From the IMG/VR virus record IMGVR_UViG_3300047553_000177, positions 1 through 64,000 of that record: a stretch of 64,000 bases of DNA, one strand, 5' to 3'. This document shows, one piece after another, positions 11,036-19,967 of the stretch (positions within the stretch are counted from its first letter, which is position 1; the number at the start of each line of letters is the position of its first letter). The notes under the pieces are model-generated. The model saw only the letters and a program-made list of their open reading frames with translations, did no database searches and was not told the origin of the DNA. Source of the DNA: a virus. The position numbers were made by a program, and so were the translations under genes.

Positions 11036-11284
11036 TTATTTTGGATCAGTAGTAGTTCCTACCGTAGTAGGATCTACATATACTGAATCATATTGATTAA
11101 TAGTTTCTGGAAATTTAATAGCCTTAAATTCGTAATGCTGTTGCTTTAATTTTACTCTATGATCAGCTAAATATTTAATTAGCCCTATCGTACTTATCAC
11201 AAGAAGAATTCCTATAATCCAATCAGCAATTAGATCATTCCTAGTATCCTTTTCCATCAGAATAAGTATAAGTAATTTTATCAT
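11036..11284 (-). CDS. Small single-pass membrane protein
   Basis: It has 82 residues from the ATG at 11284. A second ATG at 11257 (MEKDTRNDLIADW) gives 73 residues and looks more natural. One hydrophobic segment (IIGILLVISTIGLIKYL) is followed by a soluble basic-to-polar tail, so it probably spans the inner membrane once. The long start overlaps the upstream gene by 44 bases. No family is recognised. Together with the secreted protein downstream it forms an envelope-directed pair at the end of the operon. Confidence 0.6.
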   Translation of the reverse strand: MIKLLILILMEKDTRNDLIADWIIGILLVISTIGLIKYLADHRVKLKQQHYEFKAIKFPETINQYDSVYVDPTTVGTTTDPK

Positions 11285-11573
11285 ATGTGCTTTTAGACTT
11301 CATTGATAATTTAAGCAGTACTAAGTAACCAATTAAATCTGATACAGAATCTTCTGATAAATCATTTATACCTTGATTCTTTATTCTAGATAGTTTGTCA
11401 TCTATCCTAGAACAAATAGCATCAACAGGAGTATTCTGTGAAAAGATATTAATAGGCTCTAATGCAGCATTACCATATGCAGTGTTCTTACTAACTAGCA
11501 TAGTTTGAATCTTACGTAATTCACTAATTACAGATTCTTCAAAATGGTTCTTGTCCATGGATTTGGTTTTCAT
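11241..11573 (-). CDS. DUF1599-like protein (possible nucleotide-metabolism protein)
   Basis: It has 110 residues. The pattern KNTAYGNAAL..., RIDDKLSRIKN and later DLIGYLVLLK resembles DUF1599, a phage family of small helical proteins with a MazG-like flavour and suspected nucleotide-related roles. The conserved DDK and DLIGY blocks are visible. The start overlaps the end of the uracil-DNA glycosylase gene by 35 bases, which suggests translational coupling. An internal ATG (MDKNHFEE) is an alternative start. The family call is by eye and the function is inference. Confidence 0.5.
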   Translation of the reverse strand: MKTKSMDKNHFEESVISELRKIQTMLVSKNTAYGNAALEPINIFSQNTPVDAICSRIDDKLSRIKNQGINDLSEDSVSDLIGYLVLLKLSMKSKSTYDKITYTYSDGKGY

Positions 11574-12324
11574 AAATATTTAACTGAGTTTCAAAGTCTA
11601 AACTATCTGATTTCTCAGGTAGTTTAAACCAGTCAATAGGAGTAGCAACTATCTCATTTACTTTAATAAAATGATTGCACCCAATAAATTTAGCATTTCC
11701 TCCATATACCTCAGCAGCCGGATGAGAAGCTTTGAACATTATATGCTGCTTATCATGCATCATATTTGCTTCTTTAATTATATCCCCAAATGCTTGTTGA
11801 GCAAACTTACCCCATAGCAAGAATATAACTCCGTCTACTTGTTTACAGATTTCTTTAACAATACCTTTAGTAAACCACCCCCAATATTGCTCATGAGAAT
11901 TAGGTCTTCCTTTAGTCACTGTTAAAGTAGTATTTAATAACAACACACCTTGTTTAGCTAGGTGTTCAAGAGTGTAATCAAATTCTATAGACTTGTCTTT
12001 GCTATCCACACCATGAGAATTGTATATCTCTTCTCGGATAACTCTCAGACTAGGATTAATTTTATTACCAACCTTGACACCAAATGCTAAACCTGTAGCA
12101 GCTCCATTGTGATATGGATCTTGTCCTATTATCACAACTCTCAGATCTTTAAGTTGACACAACTCAAAAGCCCTGTATACTTCTGGACTAGCAGGATATA
12201 CAGTGGCTTCTGAACGTTGTGTTTTAACAAAGTCTGTGAGCTGCTTGTACTCTTGAGGATGAGCATCTATGACTGCCTGTCGAATAGACACCCAATCCCC
12301 AAGTTGTTCAAGCATTTTACTCAT
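11539..12324 (-). CDS. ung: Uracil-DNA glycosylase, family 1
   Basis: It has 261 residues, slightly longer than the bacterial enzyme (about 225). All signature motifs are visible: GQDPYH at 67-72 with the catalytic aspartate, LLLNT at 128-132, IFLLWG near 167-172, and KASHPAAE with the catalytic histidine at 201 in place of the more usual HPSPLS. It removes uracil from DNA. UDG genes are part of the crAss-like replication set. It overlaps its upstream neighbour by 8 bases. Confidence 0.93.
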   Translation of the reverse strand: MSKMLEQLGDWVSIRQAVIDAHPQEYKQLTDFVKTQRSEATVYPASPEVYRAFELCQLKDLRVVIIGQDPYHNGAATGLAFGVKVGNKINPSLRVIREEIYNSHGVDSKDKSIEFDYTLEHLAKQGVLLLNTTLTVTKGRPNSHEQYWGWFTKGIVKEICKQVDGVIFLLWGKFAQQAFGDIIKEANMMHDKQHIMFKASHPAAEVYGGNAKFIGCNHFIKVNEIVATPIDWFKLPEKSDSLDFETQLNIYENQIHGQEPF

Positions 12325-13126
12325 AAAATTTTGTATTTACTTTATTCTTTTTAACAATTTTATAGTACTCTGGATTAAATTTTTCTTCAATCATTTTTGG
12401 AGGAGAATGTAACTCATTCTCAATCGGAATTGAAACGTCTAACTCTTCTTCTAATTGTTTCTTTAGAGAAGGGGACTTGAAAAGGATTTTTGCAGTAGTA
12501 CCGTCCATATTAAAGTTATGGTAGTCTAATATCTTTAGCTTAACAAGATCATCTATTTCAGAATATTTACCTTTAACAAAAGAGTCAAATGAATTTCTCA
12601 TCCCATCTGGTATATCAAAGATATACATAACATGAAATGGATCTGTATCTACGTGATATTTATAAGTTTTAAAAGCTTGTAAAGCTCCTTCAAACTTAGT
12701 AAATAATTTATCAGAACTCCATCTATAAAGAAGACAAATAACATTCTCTTCTTCTGGTGTTCCTATAAACGTATTCACTAGATACTTATCCCAAAGAAAT
12801 AATTCTCTATTACCTCCAAGCATTGGACAGATAAATATATTAGACTTATTTGATTTAGCTATAGATAAATCATAACCAACTAAAAAATTCACGGCATTAT
12901 AAACTGGATTGATGTGATTAACTTTATATAAAAGCTTGGCTCTAGCTTTAACTATAGACCCTATCTCTACAAATAAATTATCTGTAGATAGCTTTATTAT
13001 ATTTCCGTTCTCTACCTCTTGTTTATAATCGATGACGCTGCCAGTCATTCGAACTGTTCTACCATTTATTGGTGTAAAGGTGACACTACCATTCGTAGTT
13101 ATCATGCTTTGACTCGATGTACTCAT
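12317..13126 (-). CDS. Conserved-context protein of unknown function
   Basis: It has 269 residues. I recognise no catalytic motif. It starts within the last 41 bases of the exonuclease gene and overlaps the UDG gene by 8 bases, so it lies inside the DNA-repair group. The sequence mixes beta-rich N-terminal segments with a lysine-rich C-terminal end (KIVKKNKVNTKFYE) that could bind nucleic acid (inference). A replication accessory protein is the best guess. Confidence 0.6.
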   Translation of the reverse strand: MSTSSQSMITTNGSVTFTPINGRTVRMTGSVIDYKQEVENGNIIKLSTDNLFVEIGSIVKARAKLLYKVNHINPVYNAVNFLVGYDLSIAKSNKSNIFICPMLGGNRELFLWDKYLVNTFIGTPEEENVICLLYRWSSDKLFTKFEGALQAFKTYKYHVDTDPFHVMYIFDIPDGMRNSFDSFVKGKYSEIDDLVKLKILDYHNFNMDGTTAKILFKSPSLKKQLEEELDVSIPIENELHSPPKMIEEKFNPEYYKIVKKNKVNTKFYE

Positions 13127-13886
13127 CTTGCTGTGGTTCTAAATAGGTTATTGGACTAAGTGGAGGTAGGTTTTGCCCATACTCCCTTTTAACATCATTC
13201 TCATCTTGTAGTAAATATACTAATCTAAAGTTACTATAGAACTGATGAATACCTTCAGTACTACCAAACTTTTTAATATATTGACTCAAGACAAATCCTT
13301 CGACATCTGCAGTCCTACCCTTCAACCAATTTTCAGCAGTCTTAACACCAACTCCTGGTATACCTGTAATGTTATCTGTACTGTCTCCCATCAACACTTG
13401 CTTCCAAAGAAACTGATTAGCTTCATCTGGAGATGTGTGAAGGAATTCTACAGTACGATAATTAAAATGCATACCTGAACATTGATGAAGAACATCTTTA
13501 TCTGGAGAACAGATGATTGTTTTACGTGGTTCATTCTTACTATAATAGCTTACAAGATCATCAGCCTCTAATCCTTCTATACCATAGAATCCCCATTTCT
13601 GCTTAAGGTATTCTCTAAGGGAATAGAATATGACTGGTTTAGGTTTATGTTTCCTATTAGCTTTATAATTACCATCTACTTTATATCTAAAGCAGTTATA
13701 ATCTGTAAGAAATCCTACGTACTGACTAGTTTTGCATTGCTCAAGGATGGTTAAGACCCTAGAGTCTAGCCCTCTTAAGGCCTCCTCTAGAGTCTGTTTA
13801 TCCATCTCATAATAAATTAAGCTATCCCCATCAATTAGACATATCGGCTCTACTGATCCACTACTCTGGTCTAATACTTCTTCCAT
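13086..13886 (-). CDS. 5'-3' exonuclease / flap endonuclease (T4 RNase H / T5 FEN type)
   Basis: It has 266 residues. The PIN-like fold is marked by LIDGDSLIYY at 17-26, GLEADDLVSYY at 105-115, CSPDKDVLH at 126-134 and the helix-hairpin-helix region GDSTDNITGIPGVGVKTAE at 167-185. The clustered aspartates bind the two catalytic metal ions. It would remove RNA primers and 5' flaps during lagging-strand synthesis. The polymerase at 26915 has no such domain of its own, so this free-standing enzyme complements it. Confidence 0.9.
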   Translation of the reverse strand: MEEVLDQSSGSVEPICLIDGDSLIYYEMDKQTLEEALRGLDSRVLTILEQCKTSQYVGFLTDYNCFRYKVDGNYKANRKHKPKPVIFYSLREYLKQKWGFYGIEGLEADDLVSYYSKNEPRKTIICSPDKDVLHQCSGMHFNYRTVEFLHTSPDEANQFLWKQVLMGDSTDNITGIPGVGVKTAENWLKGRTADVEGFVLSQYIKKFGSTEGIHQFYSNFRLVYLLQDENDVKREYGQNLPPLSPITYLEPQQDEYIESKHDNYEW

Positions 13887-13897
13887 ACAAGCTTAAC

Positions 13898-15067
13898 TTA
13901 TAAATTATTTATACGAGCAATTTTAGCTTTGATATCTTCAATTCTAGATGAAGATTTTTCTACAGCTTCTTTACGAGCTTCTACCCATTGTTGGTCAGTC
14001 ATTGCTGCATAAGTTGAAGAGTGATAAATGGAACCATTTACACCTGCCAAACTTGAATGCACAAAATACTGAAGACAACGGATAGCTCCAGTGCTGTCAT
14101 CTGGAACAGCTCCGATGTGCATTGGGTCTACAAAGATGTTGTGAATCTCACCTGAGATACGATTGATATACTCAAGACCTCCAAAGTGTAAACCAGGTAC
14201 ACATGACTGATGGTCATTAGTATTCACTTGATCCCAAGATGCAAGTCTGTGAGTACATCCTACTTTAATGAAGTGTCCAGGGTTAGCATAACCGTTAGGA
14301 CCTTCACAATAGAATGAATCTCCACCATCTCCCATAATAGCAGGTTGGAACAAACGATCTTCTACAAACTCTGGTAAGCCTTCTGACTCAATTTCTCCAG
14401 TGTCTACATTGAATGTACGTTTGTAACGATCTACTACCTCTCCAGTTTCAGCATCGAACTTATGTAAAACTTCAGAAGAAACTTTATAACCGTTCAATAA
14501 ACCTTCCTTGGTGATTTTCATCTGATACATAGTAGCTTTCTTTCTAGCTACGTCTTCATTCAATCCTTTCTCTTCAACAAGTTCTTTATAAAGAACAGGG
14601 TGAACATATTTTAGATTGATGAAGTTGAAGAATCTCTCAGAGAATTCTACACCTTTACCATGGTGCATCTTCTTCCAAAGAATTGGGTTACGTAGCCAAC
14701 GAGTCCACATCTTGATAAGTGGCATGAAATCTAACCCCATGTCCATAGATTCGTAGATTCTCTCTACTAATGCTGCTGGCATTGGAATATTAGATATTAC
14801 ATCTCCAGTCTTCAAGAAAAATTCACCAGTAGCTTTATTCACATAAATGTGTTCACACTTATCTTGAATAAGCTTAGTATAATCTTCAACAGCTAAACCA
14901 TCAAAAGTATCTAAGATAACTTTTAAATCAGCCATAGAGTTTACCTCATCAGCTTTTTTAGCTAACTCTTGCATTTGTTTGTACAACTCTTCAGTGTACG
15001 TTACAGAGAATGACTTCTCTCCGTAAGATCCTACGATGTTTCCATCGATTACATTTAAACTAATCAT
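13898..15067 (-). CDS. RIIB-like protein
   Basis: It has 389 residues. It directly follows the RIIA-like gene in transcription order, as rIIB follows rIIA in T4. A small N-terminal segment (residues 1-75) precedes a long, moderately conserved body of the kind annotated as RIIB in crAss-like phages. T4 RII proteins act at the membrane and counter phage-exclusion systems. The C-terminal end is helical (VEARKEAVEKSSSRIEDIKAK, written here in part). The call rests on gene order and overall character, not on a catalytic motif. Confidence 0.7.
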   Translation of the reverse strand: MISLNVIDGNIVGSYGEKSFSVTYTEELYKQMQELAKKADEVNSMADLKVILDTFDGLAVEDYTKLIQDKCEHIYVNKATGEFFLKTGDVISNIPMPAALVERIYESMDMGLDFMPLIKMWTRWLRNPILWKKMHHGKGVEFSERFFNFINLKYVHPVLYKELVEEKGLNEDVARKKATMYQMKITKEGLLNGYKVSSEVLHKFDAETGEVVDRYKRTFNVDTGEIESEGLPEFVEDRLFQPAIMGDGGDSFYCEGPNGYANPGHFIKVGCTHRLASWDQVNTNDHQSCVPGLHFGGLEYINRISGEIHNIFVDPMHIGAVPDDSTGAIRCLQYFVHSSLAGVNGSIYHSSTYAAMTDQQWVEARKEAVEKSSSRIEDIKAKIARINNL

Positions 15068-15090
15068 ATAAGATTTTGTTATTATTTGTA

Positions 15091-17913
15091 TTACAAATTT
15101 AGTGAAACAAATGACTCGAACTCATTTATTTCTTCAACAGGAATGGTCATTTCGAGTAACCCTTTTGCTTTTAGATACAGCTGAATCTCACGTTTCGTAT
15201 CTTCCTCATCAAACTTATAACTAGAAATCTGAGTTAGGATATGTTGAGAAGTTTCTATGAAATCTTTATAGAAAGAATACACAGCCTCAAACCCTGGAAT
15301 ACGAATCTCAGCTCCTGGAATGTCTGCTAGCATGAACAAGCTACTTGCTGTATTAGCAATAGTCTCCTTATCATCAGGAGAAGTCTTGCATACATACTCT
15401 AAAGCATACATCTTATTCAGTCTTGTAAACACTTCATTAATTAATGGATGAGTGCTATTCTTTACTTTAATAGATATCTTGCCTGTAACTTCCATAATCT
15501 GATCATACATCTTACCAAACAAAGGATTGATAGACTGCAGATGATTAAAGAAATGCTTAAGATCACAAGTTTCAAGACGATGAGCAGCATAGTATATTCT
15601 AAGATAAGGACTACAAGTAATGTAGTCATTCTCAGTCACTGTGTAGAAAAACTCATCGATATGTCTGATATTTGCTACATTCTTCACTTGTCTTACATTG
15701 GCTTCACTGAGCTTAATTAACTGTGGGGTTTTAAAGTCTCTATTGACTTTAGATCCCATAGTATATTCATACAGCTCTCCTTTATTATTAGTAAATCTTG
15801 TAGGAGTACACATGTAGAAATGCATAGGATCCTGTCTACTATTAGAATAAGGAGGAGTATGAACACAGCCAGGATAAACCTCTGAAATACTTGGAGCAAA
15901 TCTTTTCATTATCTCAGCAGCTAACTTAAGCTTCTCCCCATCTTCATCTGTACCATAGTAGATAAGAGTTTCAGTGGCTCTAAGTTCAGATAACTTTGGC
16001 TCTACCTTATCCCACACAGAATCATTCCAATGAATTCCTTGTCTTGAAGTAGACTCACGAACAGTATAACCTACAATCTGCTTGTTCAACTCACGAAGTT
16101 CAGCAGGAGTAAGTTTAATTGTTCCCCCACCTGTAGCAGCTAGAGTATCTTCCTCCTCTTTAAGACTAGCCTCAAAGTCATCAGGAACTATTACATCATC
16201 ATAAACTCTGTAGCTTTCTGACTCTGATAGATACTTCTCAATTTCTAATTGGTTTCTCTTAATCTTCCCTAACTCAGCTTCATACAATACTAAATCTTCT
16301 GGTCGTGTAGCAGGATCATCACACTTGTCCTCTAAATCTTGAGTGGATTTCTTTCTGATAGATATAAAAGAACCACCATTCTCTTTCATAAGATATGCAT
16401 CTTTGAGTCTGGTAAATCCTTCCTTTCTAAAATACACCTTAGAGATGTCGAACTTTTCCCAAGTATCAACATCAGTAGTATTAGATACTATCTTAAACTC
16501 TCCGTTCTCAAGCTTATTAGACAAAGTATGAAGTCTGACATTGAATCCTTCAAATACCTTCCCCATGTGCTCAAACTTAATTCGTTTGTTCACTGGGTAT
16601 ACCGGCTTTAAAGATTTCGTGTCAATGATTCTACTCATAGACTGTAGTACTTTACCATTAGCAGAATAATCATTGTCAAGTCTTCCTGAGAATACTACAT
16701 TCTTACATGCAGCTACCCACTTCAAGAAATCTGTTTCATTCAGCTTCTCTTGCACAAGCTCTGTTGCCTCCTCACCTGCTTTAATAATCAAGCTCTGAAC
16801 AAACTGCTTAGTATGATCAGACCAGATTACTTTCTCACGGCTCGGAGTAACATCGACTCCCTCTTGAATAACTACTTCTTCCCCCTGTTCATTCTTGTAC
16901 ACTTGTCGTATAGGACACTTCAGACCAACTGCCCCATATAACTGCTCCATCTCCAACTCTCGGAAATCCACGTGACCATAGTTAATACCAGTGGTTGCAC
17001 CTTCTGCTTTAACAATGACAATGTGTGGACGTGCATAGTAGTTACTCTCAGTGATAATCAAATGCTTTGAGTTGTAGATAATACTAGGCTTGAAGTCAAT
17101 CTCTCTTTCATACCCATTCTCTTCAACCACATAAAATCTAACATTACTCAAGTAAGTTAATTGCTCACTGACTGCATCTATGAAACGATCTGCATTATGC
17201 TTCTTTACCCCAAATGAAATCTCAGTTCTGTTTAACTCTGTAGTTGGCTCGTAATAAACTTTAGTCCCATCAGAAAATGTGATGTATGGATTCTCTTGGC
17301 CTGTACTAAGATTAAATCGTGGAATTAAGAAATCAGTCTTGTAATTAAAGCAGTTTGCTTTGAATCGTTTCCCTTGATAAATAGTTTCAATAGTGTAGAA
17401 GTCTACACCGGTAGATAATGCAACTTTAGCACCTAAACCGAAGGCACCAAAATTCTCTGAAGTATTACGTTTAGTTGAATAACCTAATTCTAGGATACCT
17501 TCTAAACGTCTACCCCCGATACCAACACCGTAGTCTTTAATTATGAACTGGTCACAATATCCAACCCCAGCATTGTGCTTGTAATAAACGTCAACGTGGT
17601 GATTCTGTACATCAAAATGAGGAAGACTATAATAGTCTGGATCGAAGTTACTGTCTTCGTACTGCTCTCCTTCTCGGTTGATGTAATAATCTTCCACGGT
17701 TTTCTGCCCAGTCAATATCTCTATTGCAATTTCCTTCTCTCGTTGAGAATCGCAGGCATTTGTTACCAGCTCTCTGACGGTTGAAGGGATTGGAGTAGAA
17801 TACTGTGTGGCTTGTAATATGTCAAACACTAACTTCTCTGCACCACGATTGATTCGTTTAGCAACACCAGTGTCTGATCCGACAAACTCGTTGTCAATCT
17901 GTTTGATACTCAT
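15091..17913 (-). CDS. RIIA-like protein with GHKL ATPase domain
   Basis: It has 940 residues. The N-terminal GHKL (Hsp90/MutL/histidine kinase) ATP-binding fold is clear: VRELVTNACD at 46-55 supplies the metal-binding N box, IKDYGVGIGG at 125-134 is the G1 box, and ENFGAFGLGAK at 153-163 is the G2 lid. T4 rIIA is a GHKL protein and works with RIIB, whose homologue lies immediately downstream. It may be anti-exclusion or may affect DNA and membrane organisation. The start overlaps the upstream gene by 4 bases. Confidence 0.82.
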   Translation of the reverse strand: MSIKQIDNEFVGSDTGVAKRINRGAEKLVFDILQATQYSTPIPSTVRELVTNACDSQREKEIAIEILTGQKTVEDYYINREGEQYEDSNFDPDYYSLPHFDVQNHHVDVYYKHNAGVGYCDQFIIKDYGVGIGGRRLEGILELGYSTKRNTSENFGAFGLGAKVALSTGVDFYTIETIYQGKRFKANCFNYKTDFLIPRFNLSTGQENPYITFSDGTKVYYEPTTELNRTEISFGVKKHNADRFIDAVSEQLTYLSNVRFYVVEENGYEREIDFKPSIIYNSKHLIITESNYYARPHIVIVKAEGATTGINYGHVDFRELEMEQLYGAVGLKCPIRQVYKNEQGEEVVIQEGVDVTPSREKVIWSDHTKQFVQSLIIKAGEEATELVQEKLNETDFLKWVAACKNVVFSGRLDNDYSANGKVLQSMSRIIDTKSLKPVYPVNKRIKFEHMGKVFEGFNVRLHTLSNKLENGEFKIVSNTTDVDTWEKFDISKVYFRKEGFTRLKDAYLMKENGGSFISIRKKSTQDLEDKCDDPATRPEDLVLYEAELGKIKRNQLEIEKYLSESESYRVYDDVIVPDDFEASLKEEEDTLAATGGGTIKLTPAELRELNKQIVGYTVRESTSRQGIHWNDSVWDKVEPKLSELRATETLIYYGTDEDGEKLKLAAEIMKRFAPSISEVYPGCVHTPPYSNSRQDPMHFYMCTPTRFTNNKGELYEYTMGSKVNRDFKTPQLIKLSEANVRQVKNVANIRHIDEFFYTVTENDYITCSPYLRIYYAAHRLETCDLKHFFNHLQSINPLFGKMYDQIMEVTGKISIKVKNSTHPLINEVFTRLNKMYALEYVCKTSPDDKETIANTASSLFMLADIPGAEIRIPGFEAVYSFYKDFIETSQHILTQISSYKFDEEDTKREIQLYLKAKGLLEMTIPVEEINEFESFVSLNL

Positions 17914-18275
17914 AATAAGTTTCTAGCTTTTTTGTAATCGTGTTGAATCTCTAATAACATCTTAGTACACATTTCTCTTGGGATAGGTATAATCCTCTTA
18001 TTTGCATGAGTGTTAGTAAAATCTCTTGCTCCTGCTTCTGGATTATTAACCTTTTTATTTAACCAACTCTTATTACCATCAGGATATACTTTGTTGTAAT
18101 CATCTAAACGATTCCACCAGCTGCATAGGTGTAAATAATAAATCTTATCATCACTAACAGCTGTATCGTAAATAGCAATATCAATTCTATTCCCAATAGC
18201 AATGAAGATTAAATCTCCCTTCTGAAATGTATGTGGCTTAAGATATTTAGAGTCTTCATTAATTGTAAGACTCAT
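17910..18275 (-). CDS. Hypothetical protein, 121 aa
   Basis: It has 121 residues and no recognised motif. The N-terminal half is rich in beta segments (HTFQKGDLIFIAIGNRIDIA) with several aromatic residues, and a basic end (KMLLEIQHDYKKARNLL) follows. It sits between the nuclease and RIIA genes and overlaps the latter by 4 bases (ATGA), so it is probably co-translated. I cannot assign a function. Confidence 0.6.
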   Translation of the reverse strand: MSLTINEDSKYLKPHTFQKGDLIFIAIGNRIDIAIYDTAVSDDKIYYLHLCSWWNRLDDYNKVYPDGNKSWLNKKVNNPEAGARDFTNTHANKRIIPIPREMCTKMLLEIQHDYKKARNLL

Positions 18276-18286
18276 AATCTTTTAAT

Positions 18287-18778
18287 TTAAAGCTCTGAGA
18301 TGAGCTTAATTACTTCTATAATTTGTTTTTGATTTTTGGGGACAAAGAGTGGACAAGGTGTACCGTCTTCTATAAGTTTTCTCTTGAAGTTTTTCCAAGT
18401 ATTAGGGAAACGGTCATTAGCAAAACCTTTGCACTCTATAACCCATACAGGTTTACCATCTTTCATGCAGACAAAGTCTGGAGTGTAGGTAATGGCTCTA
18501 ACCTTATCCTTACTCCTGTCCTCAAAAACTCCTGTAGACCTATTCTCAAAAGACATAGCAGGGTAGTTAAACCCTTCCATCAAATTCCAAACATGTTCTT
18601 CATATTCAAAATCTAACTTGGCTTCTTTCAGCTTCTTATAGCAAAATACTTCTAGCATCGATTTGAATTTAATCCCATCGACTTCTTTAGATCTAGATTT
18701 TATTTTGCCTTTATTTAATCCTGAGGTTTTACCTTTTCGTAGAACTCTGGATCGAGGAGCTGGATTTCTTTTAGCCAT
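18287..18778 (-). CDS. PD-(D/E)XK endonuclease
   Basis: It has 163 residues. A basic N terminus (residues 1-35) precedes a compact nuclease core: SMLEVFCYKKL with E43, TPDFV with D101 and VIECKG with E115 and K117. These give the PD...ExK active site typical of this superfamily. YEEHVW in between matches the core of Holliday-junction-resolvase-like and T7 endonuclease I-like members. It probably works in recombination, branch resolution or host DNA degradation. A nuclease of this type is common in crAss-like replication modules. Confidence 0.83.
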   Translation of the reverse strand: MAKRNPAPRSRVLRKGKTSGLNKGKIKSRSKEVDGIKFKSMLEVFCYKKLKEAKLDFEYEEHVWNLMEGFNYPAMSFENRSTGVFEDRSKDKVRAITYTPDFVCMKDGKPVWVIECKGFANDRFPNTWKNFKRKLIEDGTPCPLFVPKNQKQIIEVIKLISEL

Positions 18779-18924
18779 TGTTTTTCTGTTTGCTTTGCCG
18801 TAACTGTGTTTTGCACGTCAAAGTTAGTAGAAGTTCCGAGATTAGAAAATAAAGTTGCACATTTTTGTAGAATTTGATCTATTCTATCTCTAACTGCAGG
18901 GTCTGTATAGTATGGTGAGTTCAT
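18715..18924 (-). CDS. Small hypothetical protein overlapping the nuclease gene
   Basis: It has 69 residues, mostly helical (DRIDQILQKCATLF, EKQWLKEIQLLDPEFYEKV). It begins 4 bases into the end of the primase gene (ATG overlap) and its end overlaps the nuclease start by 64 bases. That tight packing supports translation. The function is unknown. It could be an accessory factor of the primase or nuclease (inference). Confidence 0.6.
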   Translation of the reverse strand: MNSPYYTDPAVRDRIDQILQKCATLFSNLGTSTNFDVQNTVTAKQTEKQWLKEIQLLDPEFYEKVKPQD

Positions 18925-19904
18925 GGTAATTGTATTTTAACTATCATATAAGCTATATCTTGTCCATTATTTTTAATGAAGTCCGATATATCTTTAGATT
19001 TATAGTGAGCTGGCAAAATTACATTAATAAGATTAAACTCTGAACAAATTTTATTAGCCATCATTTGGCCTGGATTATTTTCTTTTTCATAATCATTATC
19101 ATATAATACAGCTACAGTTTTAAATCTTTCCTTTAGATTATCTATCAGTGTCTTACTGGGCATCTGCATCTCACTCTGTAAAGCTATTGCTTGATACCCC
19201 AATACATTAAGACACATAACATCTTTGAGAGATGAAGCAAGTATAACTAACTCTCCTTTATCCACCAACTGATCCCATCCTTGTATATCTTCTTTAGTTG
19301 TGTTACTAAACCACTTACCATCAATTTCATATGGTCTGTAGATTTTATAACGACCACCCAAATTATATACATAACTAGGAGTGTGACATGTATAACGTGC
19401 TTCATTTATCCAAAAGTAATCTATAGGTTGAACATTAAATTTAATTAACAGTGAACGAGGGATGTTAAATTGAGACCAGAAATTTTTATCTTCTTGATTC
19501 CACTCTCTTGCTCTCTTCTGAATTTTAACTGGCCTCTTCTCAACATAAACAGGATCTCCATAAGTAAGCTCAATAGCAACTTTGTTAACCACCCCACGTT
19601 GCAATCCCAACCCAAAGTCAGTATCTATTACTTTAAGAGCTTCTGAATATGTCAAGCCATATTTTCTTTGAATGTATGAGAAACAATCATGACTCTCCCC
19701 ACTACCAAAGTCCTTATACAACAACTTATTATTCCAATACACAATAGAACAGGTAGGATTATTGTCTAATCTTAACTCACTGCAGAATTTCTCATTCAAG
19801 TTCTTGAAATTATGGCAATAGTATCTGAATATATCATACTCAGAGATTTGACATAAGATAGCATCCTTATGCAAATATGCTTCACTACTTCTCGACTCAA
19901 TCAT
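18921..19904 (-). CDS. DnaG-like TOPRIM primase
   Basis: It has 327 residues. The N-terminal half (about 45-95) has the look of a primase polymerase-associated domain (SIVYWNNKLLYKDFGSGESH). The TOPRIM domain lies at about 219-300: LVILASSLKDVMCLNVLGY followed by VAVLYDNDYE with D269 and D271, and ISDFIKNNG near 305-315. The usual first TOPRIM glutamate appears as S224/S225, so metal binding may rely on the DxD pair. There is no N-terminal zinc finger. It would make RNA primers together with the DnaB-like helicase of the same operon. Confidence 0.8.
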   Translation of the reverse strand: MIESRSSEAYLHKDAILCQISEYDIFRYYCHNFKNLNEKFCSELRLDNNPTCSIVYWNNKLLYKDFGSGESHDCFSYIQRKYGLTYSEALKVIDTDFGLGLQRGVVNKVAIELTYGDPVYVEKRPVKIQKRAREWNQEDKNFWSQFNIPRSLLIKFNVQPIDYFWINEARYTCHTPSYVYNLGGRYKIYRPYEIDGKWFSNTTKEDIQGWDQLVDKGELVILASSLKDVMCLNVLGYQAIALQSEMQMPSKTLIDNLKERFKTVAVLYDNDYEKENNPGQMMANKICSEFNLINVILPAHYKSKDISDFIKNNGQDIAYMIVKIQLP

Positions 19905-19927
19905 AAAGCTGCTAATTTAAAAACAAA

Positions 19928-19946
19928 AGGGGGAATAAATCCCCCT
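19928..19946 (-). terminator. Intrinsic terminator after the single-strand-binding-like gene
   Basis: AGGGGG and CCCCCT pair around AATAAAT. Read on the minus strand, the stem is followed by TTTTGTTTTT. It lies just below the gene ending at 19968 and above the primase start at 19904. It would partly end transcription after an abundant binding protein and lower the level of primase. Confidence 0.8.
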
Positions 19947-19967
19947 AATTGTTTTTTGGTTGTTGGT

